Shown one piece after another: positions 17,417 through 26,523 of a stretch of 64,000 bases of DNA. The translations under genes and the position numbers were made by a program. Position 1 is the stretch's first letter. Each line of letters starts with the position of its first letter. The stretch is from Nostoc linckia NIES-25 (GTDB lineage: Bacteria > Cyanobacteriota > Cyanobacteriia > Cyanobacteriales > Nostocaceae): NCBI RefSeq assembly GCF_002368035.1, contig NZ_AP018222.1, positions 1,611,836 through 1,675,835 on the forward strand, written 5' to 3'. Under the pieces are notes generated by a model. It was not told where the DNA came from, did not search any database, and saw only the letters and a program-made list of their open reading frames with translations.

Positions 17417-17801
17417 TTTGTGAAAATAGCAAGCCTCTGACTCCCGATTTCTCTGTGAAGTCGGGAGTATTGTTATTTGATTTAATATTGCTATGGTGTA
17501 TGGCTTCAGTAGCTGACGATCGCATATTCGCAGTTCTTAAGCTCAAGTACTCGGCTTTGTCTGGCTTTTTTGGATCGTATAAGAGCGATCGCAAAAAACT
17601 TGAATAACGCAGGCTCAAAAAGCAACGTTATGATTGTTAATGCATTAATCGAGCTTGAGTCTAACTTTAATTCAATTAATCGCCTCTCTAGAGCAGTCAA
17701 AAACCATTGAACTACTTTGAGCTATGGACACTTGACTGTTATTTAGGTGCTGATAGAACCACGCATCAGCCGTTGTACAAATTTCCATAAGGATAATTGA
17801 A
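17417..17801. other. Gap between the sigF group and glyA
   Basis: Contains the terminator at 17440-17480 and otherwise no credible gene; the short frames present lack ribosome sites. The glyA ribosome site AAGGA lies at its right end. Confidence 0.45.
17440..17480 (+). terminator. Intrinsic terminator after the sigF-lipoprotein group
   Basis: ACTCCCGA at 17440-17447 pairs with TCGGGAGT at 17461-17468, and the stem continues inward through TTTC/GAAG with a TCTGT loop. ATTGTTATTTGATTT follows. It starts 24 bases after the preceding stop codon. Confidence 0.65.
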
Positions 17802-19085
17802 GTGACTAAGACTAATTCAGATTTTCTCACCTCCAGCGATCCGGCGATCGCGGAGTTAATCAACGACGAACTACAGCGTCAGCGAGACCATTTGGAGTTG
17901 ATTGCTAGTGAAAACTTTACTTCAGCTGCTGTACTGGCAGCTCAAGGTTCAGTACTGACAAATAAATACGCCGAGGGGTTACCTGGTAAACGCTACTATG
18001 GCGGTTGTGAGTTTATCGACAAAATCGAGCAACTGGCCATCGACCGTGCCAAACAAATATTTGGTGCTGCTCATGCCAATGTACAACCCCATTCTGGCGC
18101 ACAAGCGAATTTTGCTGTATTTCTGGCCCTCCTGAAACCAGGGGACAAAATTATGGGGATGGATTTGTCTCATGGCGGACATCTCACCCACGGTTCCCCT
18201 GTAAATGTCTCAGGTAAGTGGTTCCAAGTCAGCCATTACGGTGTCAGCCAACAGACAGAACAACTTGACTATGACCAAATTCGGGAGCTGGCGCTAAGGG
18301 AGCGTCCTAAGCTGCTGATTTGTGGTTATTCGGCTTATCCTCGGATAATTGATTTTGAGAAATTCCGTAGTATTGCTGATGAAGTCGGTGCTTACTTACT
18401 TGCTGATATAGCCCACATTGCTGGTTTAGTTGCCAGTGGTCTTCATCCCGACCCAATTCCTCATTGTCATGTAGTAACAACAACTACCCATAAAACTCTA
18501 CGCGGCCCTAGAGGTGGTTTAATTTTGACTGGGGATGCAGAACTGGGTAAAAAGTTAGATAAATCGGTTTTTCCTGGCAACCAGGGCGGCCCATTGGAAC
18601 ATGTTATTGCCGCTAAAGCAGTAGCTTTTGGAGAAGCCCTCAAGCCAGAGTTTAAAACCTATTCTGCCCAAGTGATTGAAAATGCTCGTGCCTTGGCACA
18701 ACAATTACAAAACCGTGGCTTAAAGTTAGTGTCTGATGGCACTGACAATCATTTAATGCTCGTGGATTTACGTTCCGTTGGTATGACAGGTAAGCTAGCG
18801 GATCAGTTAGTCAGTAGTGTGAATATTACTGCTAACAAAAATACTGTTCCCTTCGATCCGCAGTCGCCATTTGTGACCAGTGGTCTGAGGTTAGGTTCCC
18901 CAGCGATGACAACACGGGGCTTAGGAGTAGCAGAATTTACCGAGATTGCAAATATTATCGCCGATCGCCTGCTTTCTCCAGATTCACAGGAAGTCACCCA
19001 AGATTGTAAACGACGGGTGGCTGCATTGTGCGATCGCTTCCCCTTATATTCACACCTGGAAATTCCCGTACCAGCACTAGCCTGA
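17802..19085 (+). CDS. glyA: Serine hydroxymethyltransferase
   Basis: PLP enzyme of 427 residues interconverting serine and glycine with tetrahydrofolate, the main source of one-carbon units; in cyanobacteria it also serves photorespiratory carbon. The ELIASENF motif is at 32-39, YYGGCE at 65-70 and the PLP lysine Lys231 in TTTTHKTLRGPRGG. The length is normal. The start is a GTG preceded by AAGGA at a suitable distance. The gene stands alone between a terminator and a repeat array. Confidence 0.97.
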   Translation: MTKTNSDFLTSSDPAIAELINDELQRQRDHLELIASENFTSAAVLAAQGSVLTNKYAEGLPGKRYYGGCEFIDKIEQLAIDRAKQIFGAAHANVQPHSGAQANFAVFLALLKPGDKIMGMDLSHGGHLTHGSPVNVSGKWFQVSHYGVSQQTEQLDYDQIRELALRERPKLLICGYSAYPRIIDFEKFRSIADEVGAYLLADIAHIAGLVASGLHPDPIPHCHVVTTTTHKTLRGPRGGLILTGDAELGKKLDKSVFPGNQGGPLEHVIAAKAVAFGEALKPEFKTYSAQVIENARALAQQLQNRGLKLVSDGTDNHLMLVDLRSVGMTGKLADQLVSSVNITANKNTVPFDPQSPFVTSGLRLGSPAMTTRGLGVAEFTEIANIIADRLLSPDSQEVTQDCKRRVAALCDRFPLYSHLEIPVPALA

Positions 19086-19204
19086 AATCATAGTTAGGAG
19101 TTAAGAGTTAGGAGTAATGAGTTTTAAGTTTTCAACTCCTAACTTTTACCAGCTATAGCCTGAGATGATAATTAGAGAGTTAAGAGCGATAAATTTAAGT
19201 TTTC

Positions 19205-19284
19205 AACTCCTAACTCCTAACTCCTAACTCCTAACTCCTAACTCCTAACTCCTAACTCCTAACTCCTAACTCCCAACTCCTAAC
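19205..19284. repeat. Tandem 7-mer array (unit CTAACTC)
   Basis: About eleven nearly perfect copies of the heptamer ACTCCTA lie between glyA and cinA, with shorter copies in the other orientation at about 19095-19120. This is the class of short tandemly repeated sequences known from heterocystous cyanobacteria. It ends about 11 bases before the cinA start, so it lies within the cinA 5' region. Confidence 0.95.
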
Positions 19285-19295
19285 CATTCCTTCCA

Positions 19296-20546
19296 ATGAG
19301 TGCAGAAATTATTTGTGTTGGTACAGAATTGCTACTAGGAGATATCCTCAATGGCAATGCTCAATTTTTGGCGAAACAATTAGCCCAGTTAGGTATTCCC
19401 CATTACTATCAAACCGTAGTTGGTGATAATCCAGAACGGTTGAAGCAAGTTATAGAAATTGCTATTTCTAGGGCGCAAATTCTCATTTTCACTGGTGGTC
19501 TTGGCCCCACCCCGGACGATCTCACTTGTGAAACCATTGCCGATTTTTTTCAAACCCCCTTGGTGGAACACCCAGAAATCATCGAAGACATAACCCAGAA
19601 ATTTGCCCAACGGGGCCGGGTGATGTCACCAAGTAACCGCAAGCAGGCTTTAATTCCCCAAGGTGCGGAAATTCTACCCAACCCCACTGGAACTGCACCC
19701 GGTATCATTTGGCAACCCCGTCCGGAAATCACGATTTTTACCTTTCCCGGCGTTCCTAGTGAAATGCACCCAATGTGGAAAGAGACAGCCGTTCCTTTTC
19801 TCAAAAGTCAAGGTTGGGGTAAGGAAATTATTTACAGCCGCAGTTTAAAGTTTTGGGGTATTGGCGAATCTCTTTTGGCAGAAAAGGTTGGTTCTTATTT
19901 AAAATTACCAAACCCAACCGTAGCCCCTTATGCAGGCAAAGGGGAAGTCAGATTGCGGGTTTCCGCCAAAGCAAATTCAGAAGCAGCAGCAGAAGCTTTG
20001 ATTGCACCTGTTGAAAAACAAATTAAAGAAATTGCTGGATTAGATTTTTACGGTATCAATGATGATACTCCTGCTTCGGTTGTTGGTGAGTTGTTGCGTG
20101 CGTCGGGGGAAACGCTTTCGGTGGCAGAATCTTGCACTGGTGGTGGACTAGGGCAAATGTTAACTGAGATTTCTGGAAGTTCTGATTACTTTTGGGGTGG
20201 AGTCATTTCTTATGACAATTCAGTGAAGGTTAAGTTGCTAGGAGTTAACCAGGAAGATTTAGATACATTTGGGGCGGTAAGTGCTACCGTTGCAGAACAA
20301 ATGGCAATTGGAGTCAAAAACCGACTTTCTACAACTTGGGGATTGAGTATCACTGGTATTGCTGGGCCTACTGGTCGGACAGATACTAAGCCAGTGGGTT
20401 TGGTTTATGTCGGTTTGGCTGGGCCAAAGGATGAAGTGGCAAGTTTTGAGTATAATTTCGGTGCTGCACGAGGACGTTCTCTAATTCGCCATGTGAGTGC
20501 AAATGCAGCATTGGATAATTTGCGCCGCAAGTTGTTGACGAGGTAG
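19296..20546 (+). CDS. cinA: CinA-type nicotinamide-nucleotide amidohydrolase
   Basis: A 416-residue two-domain protein. Residues 1-170 are the molybdopterin-binding-like CinA domain (EIICVGTELLLGDILNGNAQ, FTGGLGPTPDD, FPGVPSEM). Residues about 255-410 are the CinA_C amidohydrolase (LSVAESCTGGGLGQMLTEISGSS, SITGIAGPTG). The C-terminal domain deamidates nicotinamide mononucleotide in pyridine-nucleotide recycling. The name comes from competence induction in Gram-positive bacteria, which cannot be assumed here. The ribosome-binding region is occupied by the 7-mer repeat array. Confidence 0.95.
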   Translation: MSAEIICVGTELLLGDILNGNAQFLAKQLAQLGIPHYYQTVVGDNPERLKQVIEIAISRAQILIFTGGLGPTPDDLTCETIADFFQTPLVEHPEIIEDITQKFAQRGRVMSPSNRKQALIPQGAEILPNPTGTAPGIIWQPRPEITIFTFPGVPSEMHPMWKETAVPFLKSQGWGKEIIYSRSLKFWGIGESLLAEKVGSYLKLPNPTVAPYAGKGEVRLRVSAKANSEAAAEALIAPVEKQIKEIAGLDFYGINDDTPASVVGELLRASGETLSVAESCTGGGLGQMLTEISGSSDYFWGGVISYDNSVKVKLLGVNQEDLDTFGAVSATVAEQMAIGVKNRLSTTWGLSITGIAGPTGRTDTKPVGLVYVGLAGPKDEVASFEYNFGAARGRSLIRHVSANAALDNLRRKLLTR

Positions 20547-20599
20547 CTGGCAATATCTTCTTCAAATGAAAAATATGCACTCACTTTAGAGGATGAAGG

Positions 20600-20821
20600 A
20601 TGAAAAACTATCATATTAATATCTTCTACAGTGAAGAAGATGAGGGCTATATTGCTGATATTCCTGATTTGAAATATTGTTCAGCATTTGGTTTAACAGA
20701 AGAAGAAGCGCTTCGTGAAGTTTTGCAAGCAAAAGCAGCATGGTTAGATGCTGCAAAAATGTAAGGCAAACTAATTCCTGAGCCGAGATATCGTCCTGCG
20801 ATTTACGAGATAGTTCTATGA
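20600..20821 (+). pseudogene. HicB-like antitoxin gene with in-frame stop
   Basis: A good GAGGATGAAGG ribosome site precedes an ATG at 20600. The frame encodes a HicB-type fold (MKNYHINIFYSEEDEGYIAD.., then GLTEEEALREVLQAKAAWLDAAKM) and stops at codon 55 (TAA 20762-20764). The same frame continues without a shift as GKLIPEPRYRPAIYEIVL to a second stop at 20821, and that tail is typical of the family. One nonsense change (for example CAA to TAA) therefore appears to have cut a 73-residue protein. No HicA toxin gene is adjacent. It could be a decaying orphan, a functional short form, or subject to readthrough. Confidence 0.75.
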
Positions 20822-20905
20822 TTAATGGATGTGGTGCGATCGCATTTTTTATTGAAGTGGCGATCGCCTCGCCTTTGGTAATAAATTTCAACAGCAATAT
20901 TTAGC

Positions 20906-22180
20906 TTATTTGATTCGAGCTAAATCAGGTTTTAGCTTTCTGTGAATCGTTTCTAAAACCCTGGCTTCTTCTGGCGTGATTACTCCGTCTAGATGAGCAA
21001 TTTTTTGACATTGAGCTAGTAGTGGTACAGCAAAGTCACTATTAATTTGCTCAAGTAAGGTTTCTAAAGATGGTGGAGATTTAATATGACAAGCGATCGC
21101 ATCAATTGAAGCAGGACTAAGGTTAGCAGTTTGTAATTCTGGTAAAATATCTTCCCAAGATTTATCTGGATTGCCTGCTAAGACAATATGAACCAAAATT
21201 TGATCCATAATTTTTTCTTGAGAAATAGCAGCTTCAAGATATTGTTCACTCTCTACTTGAACATCGACTAAAGTCGCTTCTAAAGTTAATGGATTCTGCT
21301 TTGCTTCATAAAACTGACAAGCAGCATAACCCAATGCATAAATCATGACTGCATTTGAACTAGCACCAATGACCGCTCCCGCCACTGGTAGATTTCGTAG
21401 TAAACCCAAACCTGCTTTGATTGCTGTTTTTCCACCCAGCCCTAAACCAAAAATTGCTAATGCTTCTCCTTTACGTTCTGGATCTTTTAAATCCATCCCA
21501 TAGGCAGCAGCAACTTGATAAACTAACTCCACTGATAATGCAGATGTAGCAGCCCAATCAACAGCAAATGTTACGACAGCTTGTCCTGGTACAGCACTAG
21601 TAGTAAACCCTGTTACTCCTGCCAAGACAGCTTTCTCTAACATCAGATGATGGGCAATTACAGATGGTTGTTCATTTGGATGTTCTAGCTCTAGTTTTCT
21701 AACAACACCCTCAGCCTTAACTATATCAACTTGTTGAATTAAGGGATTCAACCAGTCTTTATTTAAAGATTTGATTCCTGATTGTAGAGAAGGATTATTA
21801 CCAACTATTGCTAATGCCTGTCCTGCTATTTGTGTTGCCTGTAAAGCTGCACCACCAATTGTGCCACCAATGCCAACTGCCGCTCCTGCTACTGCTTGTC
21901 CTGCTTGAACGGCAACATTACCAACTGCTCCTGCTGTTTCTGCTACTGCACCAAATAGCAAGCCAAAAAAAGATGGTTTTTCTAAGGATAGGTTACTATC
22001 TGCTGTTGTTTTGGTAATTGCAGTAGAGGATTCAACATCAACATCTGTTTGGTATATTAGTAAAGGTGAATTTTGCCCTAGTTCTAACTCAAACTCTTGT
22101 TGCCAATCTGGAAAATCTTCCCCTATTTCTCGCCCGTATATTTTTACTTTTTTGACAGACGCAATACTTAAACTAATCAA
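20906..22180 (-). CDS. EcsC/TerB-like protein, downstream part of a frameshifted gene
   Basis: The 424-residue frame opens with a TTG. Its first 35 residues (VKIYGREIGEDFPDWQQEFEL) are the inner part of a cyanobacterial N-terminal module, not a natural protein start. A Gly/Ala-rich stretch follows at about 75-125. An EcsC-like hydrophobic region is at about 185-285 (AGVTGFTTSAVPGQAVVTFA, AAAYGMDLKDPERKG). A TerB-like end (CQKIAHLDGVITPEEARVLETI) is at about 390-415. Several segments could enter or lie on the membrane. The missing N-terminus is the 62-residue frame just upstream; removing one C near 22199 joins the two into a 488-residue protein. Function is unknown. Confidence 0.7.
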   Translation of the reverse strand: MISLSIASVKKVKIYGREIGEDFPDWQQEFELELGQNSPLLIYQTDVDVESSTAITKTTADSNLSLEKPSFFGLLFGAVAETAGAVGNVAVQAGQAVAGAAVGIGGTIGGAALQATQIAGQALAIVGNNPSLQSGIKSLNKDWLNPLIQQVDIVKAEGVVRKLELEHPNEQPSVIAHHLMLEKAVLAGVTGFTTSAVPGQAVVTFAVDWAATSALSVELVYQVAAAYGMDLKDPERKGEALAIFGLGLGGKTAIKAGLGLLRNLPVAGAVIGASSNAVMIYALGYAACQFYEAKQNPLTLEATLVDVQVESEQYLEAAISQEKIMDQILVHIVLAGNPDKSWEDILPELQTANLSPASIDAIACHIKSPPSLETLLEQINSDFAVPLLAQCQKIAHLDGVITPEEARVLETIHRKLKPDLARIK

Positions 22181-22184
22181 TCCA

Positions 22185-22373
22185 TTATGAATTAGTTGGG
22201 ACTAATAATTGCTGTTCTGGTACTTTGTCAGATTCCAACATTACTTGCAAGCAATCTTGTTTGAAAGTGGTTTTTGTAGTAATACTAGGTGTGCCTAACC
22301 ACTCATTTACCAGATTATTAATTGCATTTGTATCACCCTGCTTGGCAAGTTCTAGAATGTTTAGCTGTATCAT
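22185..22373 (-). CDS. N-terminal fragment of the frameshifted EcsC/TerB-like gene
   Basis: This 62-residue frame (MIQLNILELAKQGD..., CLQVMLES) matches the opening of a Nostocales family whose members continue without a break into the segment found in the next frame. It ends in LLVPTNS and a stop at 22185. Reading one base further on gives LLV followed by QLIHNGLISLSI, which aligns with the family. It is best treated as part of the same damaged or mis-sequenced gene, not as an independent peptide. Confidence 0.6.
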   Translation of the reverse strand: MIQLNILELAKQGDTNAINNLVNEWLGTPSITTKTTFKQDCLQVMLESDKVPEQQLLVPTNS

Positions 22374-22575
22374 AATTAGTAGTGGTGAAAATCTTACCGA
22401 TAACCTAGTTCAATTATTCCCACTTACCAACTAAAAAGTAATATCTGATACATTTGTGTTGTAATCATCAGCCATCCTACGCCTACCTATCAGAACAATC
22501 AATCGTGGGATCGCTTGCTCTATTGTTCACAATTTGTTACAAAAGTACAAAGAACTTCTAGAGACTAAAAACCAC

Positions 22576-23370
22576 ATGTTCGGCGGACTTACTGGTCTAC
22601 AAAATCCTAAGGGCACAGATTGGGGAGAGCAGATGCTCAACACGGTCGCTAGCCAAACGATTCGCCACTTGTTTACCCAAAGCGAGTCAGTAGAAGTCTT
22701 TGTGCGCTGCTATCCCTCCAGTAAACTGCTGCAAGGCAGTATTGATAGCTTCAAAATGAGCGGTCGTGGCTTAGTAATCCGCAGGGATTTTGCGGTGGAG
22801 GAGATGTCATTTGAAACTGATGCGGTGGCTATTGACTTTGGCTCAGTTTTAAGCGGCAAACTCACTCTCAAGCAACCTACTCAGGCAGTCGCTCAAGTAA
22901 TTCTATCAGAAGCGGGCATCAATGATGCCTTCAAGGCTGAATTAGTGAAAAAGCGCCTGCTTAACCTCTCTGTACCATCGTTGACGGCATTATCTGGCGG
23001 CAAACCAGTTTCGTTTACAGAAGTCAGGGTACAGCTATTACCTGAAAATCAGTTACAGCTTGAAGCCAAGGCGGATTTAAATAATGGCGAACTTGTGCCT
23101 TTAAGTATGACTGTAACCATAGGCATTGAAAGGCGGCGGCGAGTTTCCTTTAAAGACCCGAAAATTGAGCTTGACCAAGTGCCAGAAGCACAACGGGAAA
23201 TTTCCAAAACCTTGAGCGTAGCACTGGTAGAAATTTTAGATAATATGGTTGATTTGGATCGATTTGACCTTGATGGAGTAAAGATGCGACTCAACCGATT
23301 AGAAACTGAAGGTCAAAAATTAATTTTCAGTGGCTATGCTGAAATTGAGCGAATTCCACGTAGCACATAA
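22576..23370 (+). CDS. DUF2993 (LmeA-like) lipid-binding protein
   Basis: A 264-residue protein of the cyanobacterial DUF2993 group. The pattern includes FVRCYPSSKLLQGSIDSFKMSGRGLVIRRDF early, SVPSLTALSGGKPVSFTEVRVQLLPENQLQLEAKAD in the middle and a final beta segment LIFSGYAEIERIP. Members related to actinobacterial LmeA bind phospholipids at the membrane. No signal peptide is seen, so it would act in the cytoplasm or at the membrane surface. I chose the ATG at 22576 because MFGGLTG is a natural family start; a TTG at 22534 is also in frame. Confidence 0.78.
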   Translation: MFGGLTGLQNPKGTDWGEQMLNTVASQTIRHLFTQSESVEVFVRCYPSSKLLQGSIDSFKMSGRGLVIRRDFAVEEMSFETDAVAIDFGSVLSGKLTLKQPTQAVAQVILSEAGINDAFKAELVKKRLLNLSVPSLTALSGGKPVSFTEVRVQLLPENQLQLEAKADLNNGELVPLSMTVTIGIERRRRVSFKDPKIELDQVPEAQREISKTLSVALVEILDNMVDLDRFDLDGVKMRLNRLETEGQKLIFSGYAEIERIPRST

Positions 23371-23570
23371 TTTCATTATTTACACTCAAAAAGCCAAAAT
23401 TTTTATAGCAGAATTCAGAAATTAGGAGTCAGAATTCAGAATTAAAAGCGGCTAGGCTCTCAGCTTAGCTCTATAAAAGTTGAAATCTACTGTATATGAA
23501 AAAATCTTGAAGTTTTTGATTTATTTCTATCTTTCTACGCTCGTAATTGTAGAAATAAACCGAAAAATCA

Positions 23571-23597
23571 TAGGGTCACAACATTGTTGTGACCCTA
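23571..23597 (-). terminator. Intrinsic terminator of the ugd operon
   Basis: A perfect 12-bp inverted repeat, TAGGGTCACAAC/GTTGTGACCCTA, with a 3-base loop. On the minus strand it is followed by TGATTTTTC. It lies about 93 bases beyond the ugd stop, fitting termination of that operon. Confidence 0.6.
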
Positions 23598-23635
23598 CTT
23601 CATTAAAAAAGCTAGAAACTGGAAATTCAACCTTG

Positions 23636-23672
23636 TGAATTCAGAATTCAGAATTCAAAATTCAGAATTCTG
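23636..23672. repeat. 7-mer array (unit AATTCAG)
   Basis: Four to five copies of AATTCAG occur between the DUF2993 gene and ugd. A shorter copy lies at 23408-23445. The same unit recurs inside the pyrB coding region at about 46697-46712. Confidence 0.85.
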
Positions 23673-23689
23673 ACTCCTAGCAAAATCAT

Positions 23690-25078
23690 CTATCTTCCAA
23701 CGCCTACGTATTGGAATCCAGCCCGCACCATTACTTCAGGGTCGAGGAAGTTACGGCCATCAATAATCACGGGGTGAGCCATCAATTTTGCCATCTTCAG
23801 GTAGTCGAGAGTGCTAAACTGTTTCCATTCGGTGACAAGTACCAAAGCATCGCAACCGTCAGCTAGCCTTTCAGCATCGGTTTCTACTAACACACCAGAA
23901 AGTCCATGACGCATACCTGTTTGGGAAACAATGGGGTCGTAAGCTTTGACTTTAGCTCCGAGTCGGTTGAGTTGTTCAATTAAGTTGAGTGCTGGAGCAT
24001 CCCTCATATCATCGGTATCAGGTTTAAAGGTCAGACCGAGTAGCCCAACGGTTTTACCTTTCAGGATTTTCAGGACTTGTTGCAGCTTTTCTAGAGCAAT
24101 TAAACGTTGGCGTTCGTTGACGTTGACAGCGGATTTGAGCAATTCAGCTTCATAGCCATAGTCGTCTGCGGTATGAATAAGAGCGGAGACATCTTTGGGG
24201 AAGCAAGAACCACCCCAACCAATACCAGCTTGTAAAAATTTGTTCCCAATGCGGGAGTCTAGACCAATACCTTTAGCTACTTGGGTAACATCAGCACCAA
24301 CGCGATCGCAAATATTAGCGACTTCATTGATAAAACTAATCTTAGTGGCCAAAAAGGCATTAGCAGCGTATTTGATCATTTCCGCTGAACTGAGGTCTGT
24401 TGCCAGAATTGGTACTGGGGGTAAAGATGGATCGGCTGCGTACTTGCGTTCTACAATGGGGGCATACAGTTGTTCCATTAAAGCTACTGCTCTGGGGCTG
24501 TTGCCTCCTAGTACAATGCGATCGGGGTTAAAGGTGTCATAAACTGCTGAACCTTCACGCAAAAATTCTGGATTGCTGACTACATCAAACTCGGCGACAA
24601 ACTCAGGTAATTTCTCTTCAGATACCCCACCTGCGGCTACCAAACTTTTCTGGCGTTCAGCGATACCATCTAGAACAATCATTCGCACCCAGTCACCCGA
24701 ACCAATGGGTACTGTTGATTTATTCACAATCACTTTATAACCATTGTTGAGGTTTGACCCAATACCACGGGCTACAGCTTCAACATAACGAGTATCGCTC
24801 TCACCAGTTGGTAAAGGTGGTGTTCCTACAGCAATAAACAGAATTTCTCCGTGGGCGACTCCAGCAGCGAGGTCACTTGTGAAATGAATTTTTTCTGTTT
24901 GAATGGCAGACTGCATGATTTCTGAGAGTCCCGGTTCAAAAATCGGAGACTGTCCAGATTTCATTAATTTGACTTTTTCTTCGTTGTTGTCTACGCAAAT
25001 GACATCATGCCCAATATGAGCTAAGCAAGCACCTGTAACTAAACCGACGTAACCAGTACCAATTACGCAAACACGCAT
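23690..25078 (-). CDS. ugd: UDP-glucose 6-dehydrogenase
   Basis: Oxidises UDP-glucose to UDP-glucuronate with two NAD+. Of 462 residues, the N-terminal Rossmann motif GTGYVG is at 7-12, the catalytic cysteine Cys292 lies in GWGGSCFPKD, and the C-terminal UDP-binding domain has GLTFKPDTDDMRDAP. The ATG at 25078 follows a GAGGAA ribosome site; the TTG at 25084 would add only two residues. It lies 148 bases downstream of the UDP-xylose synthase gene on the same strand. The two make a short pathway from UDP-glucose to UDP-glucuronate to UDP-xylose for extracellular polysaccharide or lipid glycosylation. Confidence 0.96.
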   Translation of the reverse strand: MRVCVIGTGYVGLVTGACLAHIGHDVICVDNNEEKVKLMKSGQSPIFEPGLSEIMQSAIQTEKIHFTSDLAAGVAHGEILFIAVGTPPLPTGESDTRYVEAVARGIGSNLNNGYKVIVNKSTVPIGSGDWVRMIVLDGIAERQKSLVAAGGVSEEKLPEFVAEFDVVSNPEFLREGSAVYDTFNPDRIVLGGNSPRAVALMEQLYAPIVERKYAADPSLPPVPILATDLSSAEMIKYAANAFLATKISFINEVANICDRVGADVTQVAKGIGLDSRIGNKFLQAGIGWGGSCFPKDVSALIHTADDYGYEAELLKSAVNVNERQRLIALEKLQQVLKILKGKTVGLLGLTFKPDTDDMRDAPALNLIEQLNRLGAKVKAYDPIVSQTGMRHGLSGVLVETDAERLADGCDALVLVTEWKQFSTLDYLKMAKLMAHPVIIDGRNFLDPEVMVRAGFQYVGVGR

Positions 25079-25226
25079 TTTCAATTCCTCGCTTGATTGA
25101 GCGTTAGTTTAAAAAAAGAAATAGTCAATATGACACTTATACACCGAGAGGAAACACAGCCACTAAAGTACCGGCTACCAAATAAGATGAGCTTGCACGA
25201 AAGTTGAGAGCAGGGCGAAGCACTGC

Positions 25227-26177
25227 TCAGGAGGCTGAATTCTTGGCATCGCTATTCATGCGATCGCGGAAATCTTCTATTGTTAGTTTTAACCCCTCTT
25301 GCAAAGGAATGGTAGGTTCCCAATTTAACCAAGTTTTGGCCTTTGTAATATCGGGTTGGCGCCGCCGGGGATCGTCCGAGGGTAGTGGCTCAAATTTAAT
25401 CTGTGCATCTGGGTTAATCATATTTTGCACAGCTTCTGCTAATTGTAAAATTGTATACTCACCCGGATTACCCAGATTTACTGGCCCGATGTAGTCGCCA
25501 TTCATCAGGCGAATAAATCCTTCCACCAAATCGGAAACGTAGCAGAAACTCCTGGTTTGCGAACCATCTCCGTAAACCGTCAAAGGATTACCCCGCAAGG
25601 CTTGAACTATGAAGTTACTCACTACGCGACCATCATTTTCTAACATTCTCGGCCCGTATGTATTGAAGATCCGAGCAACTCGAATATCAACTTTATTTTG
25701 CCTGTAGTAATCAAATGCCAGAGTTTCAGCGATTCTTTTGCCTTCGTCGTAGCAAGAACGTATACCAATGGGATTAACGCTACCCCTGTATTCTTCGGTT
25801 TGGGGATGAACTTCTGGGTCTCCGTATACTTCGCTAGTTGAAGCCAAGAAAAACCTAGCTTTCACCCGCTTGGCCAGCCCCAACATATTCAGTGTTCCCA
25901 TCACGTTAGTTTTAACGGTTTTGACTGGGTTGTATTGATAATGTACTGGAGAAGCAGGACAAGCTAAATGATAAATTTGATCCACTTCTAATCGAATTGG
26001 CTCTGTAATATCGTGGCGGATTAATTCAAAGTACGGGTGATCTAACCATTTAAGTATGTTACGTTTATGACCTGTGTAAAAATTATCCAAGCATATTATT
26101 TCATGCCCATCGTTCATTAGTCGGTCGATGAGATGGGAACCAATAAACCCAGCACCGCCCGTCACCAAAATTCTCAT
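25227..26177 (-). CDS. uxs: UDP-glucuronate decarboxylase (UDP-xylose synthase)
   Basis: Short-chain dehydrogenase of the extended type, 316 residues. The NAD-binding GGAGFIGS is at 7-14, STSEVYGDP at about 113-121, and the catalytic pair is Tyr143 and Lys147 in SCYDEGKR. The ARIFNTYGPRM segment and the length match UXS enzymes, which decarboxylate UDP-glucuronate to UDP-xylose. A related dTDP- or UDP-sugar epimerase is less likely because of the GIRSCYDEGKR signature and the ugd neighbour. It is the first gene of the uxs-ugd unit. Confidence 0.92.
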   Translation of the reverse strand: MRILVTGGAGFIGSHLIDRLMNDGHEIICLDNFYTGHKRNILKWLDHPYFELIRHDITEPIRLEVDQIYHLACPASPVHYQYNPVKTVKTNVMGTLNMLGLAKRVKARFFLASTSEVYGDPEVHPQTEEYRGSVNPIGIRSCYDEGKRIAETLAFDYYRQNKVDIRVARIFNTYGPRMLENDGRVVSNFIVQALRGNPLTVYGDGSQTRSFCYVSDLVEGFIRLMNGDYIGPVNLGNPGEYTILQLAEAVQNMINPDAQIKFEPLPSDDPRRRQPDITKAKTWLNWEPTIPLQEGLKLTIEDFRDRMNSDAKNSAS

Positions 26178-26523
26178 AGTTTCCCAGTTACTTACAAATA
26201 TTTTCAGTAGCTATCGCACTTATCTTTTAGGTTACCCAGCTTGGGCACAAAAATACAGAACTAAAAATGAACAACGCTTAATCAAGAACTATTTAAGGTT
26301 GTACTTTTGTTATGTTTTTACCTGCTTTGTTAACAATTTAACTAGCAAAATAACAAACATTGTCTAAGAGTTGTCAGCCTTTTACCTAAAGTTCATCAAA
26401 TCTTCAATAATATAAAATGTTTTTACTGTAGCCATCAGAGGCGATTCTATGTCGTTGTCAATATTTTTTTATGCGATGCCTCCTACAGGCTACGCCATCA
26501 TAGCCCCAGTCTACCGATGCATA
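26178..26523. other. Gap between uxs and the antiporter
   Basis: This holds the uxs promoter region and, at about 26473-26510, a fragment (GCGATGCCTCCTACAGGC) of a dispersed palindromic repeat frequent in Nostoc genomes. I see no gene. Confidence 0.5.

Noticed and set aside
17413..17700. Short frames on both strands between the lipoprotein group and glyA
   Set aside because: They overlap a clear terminator hairpin and have no ribosome site.
19205..19284. Possible CRISPR array
   Set aside because: The unit is 7 bases with no spacers; it is a simple tandem array.
24195..24542. 115-codon frame antisense to ugd
   Set aside because: Entirely inside a conserved coding region with no independent signals.
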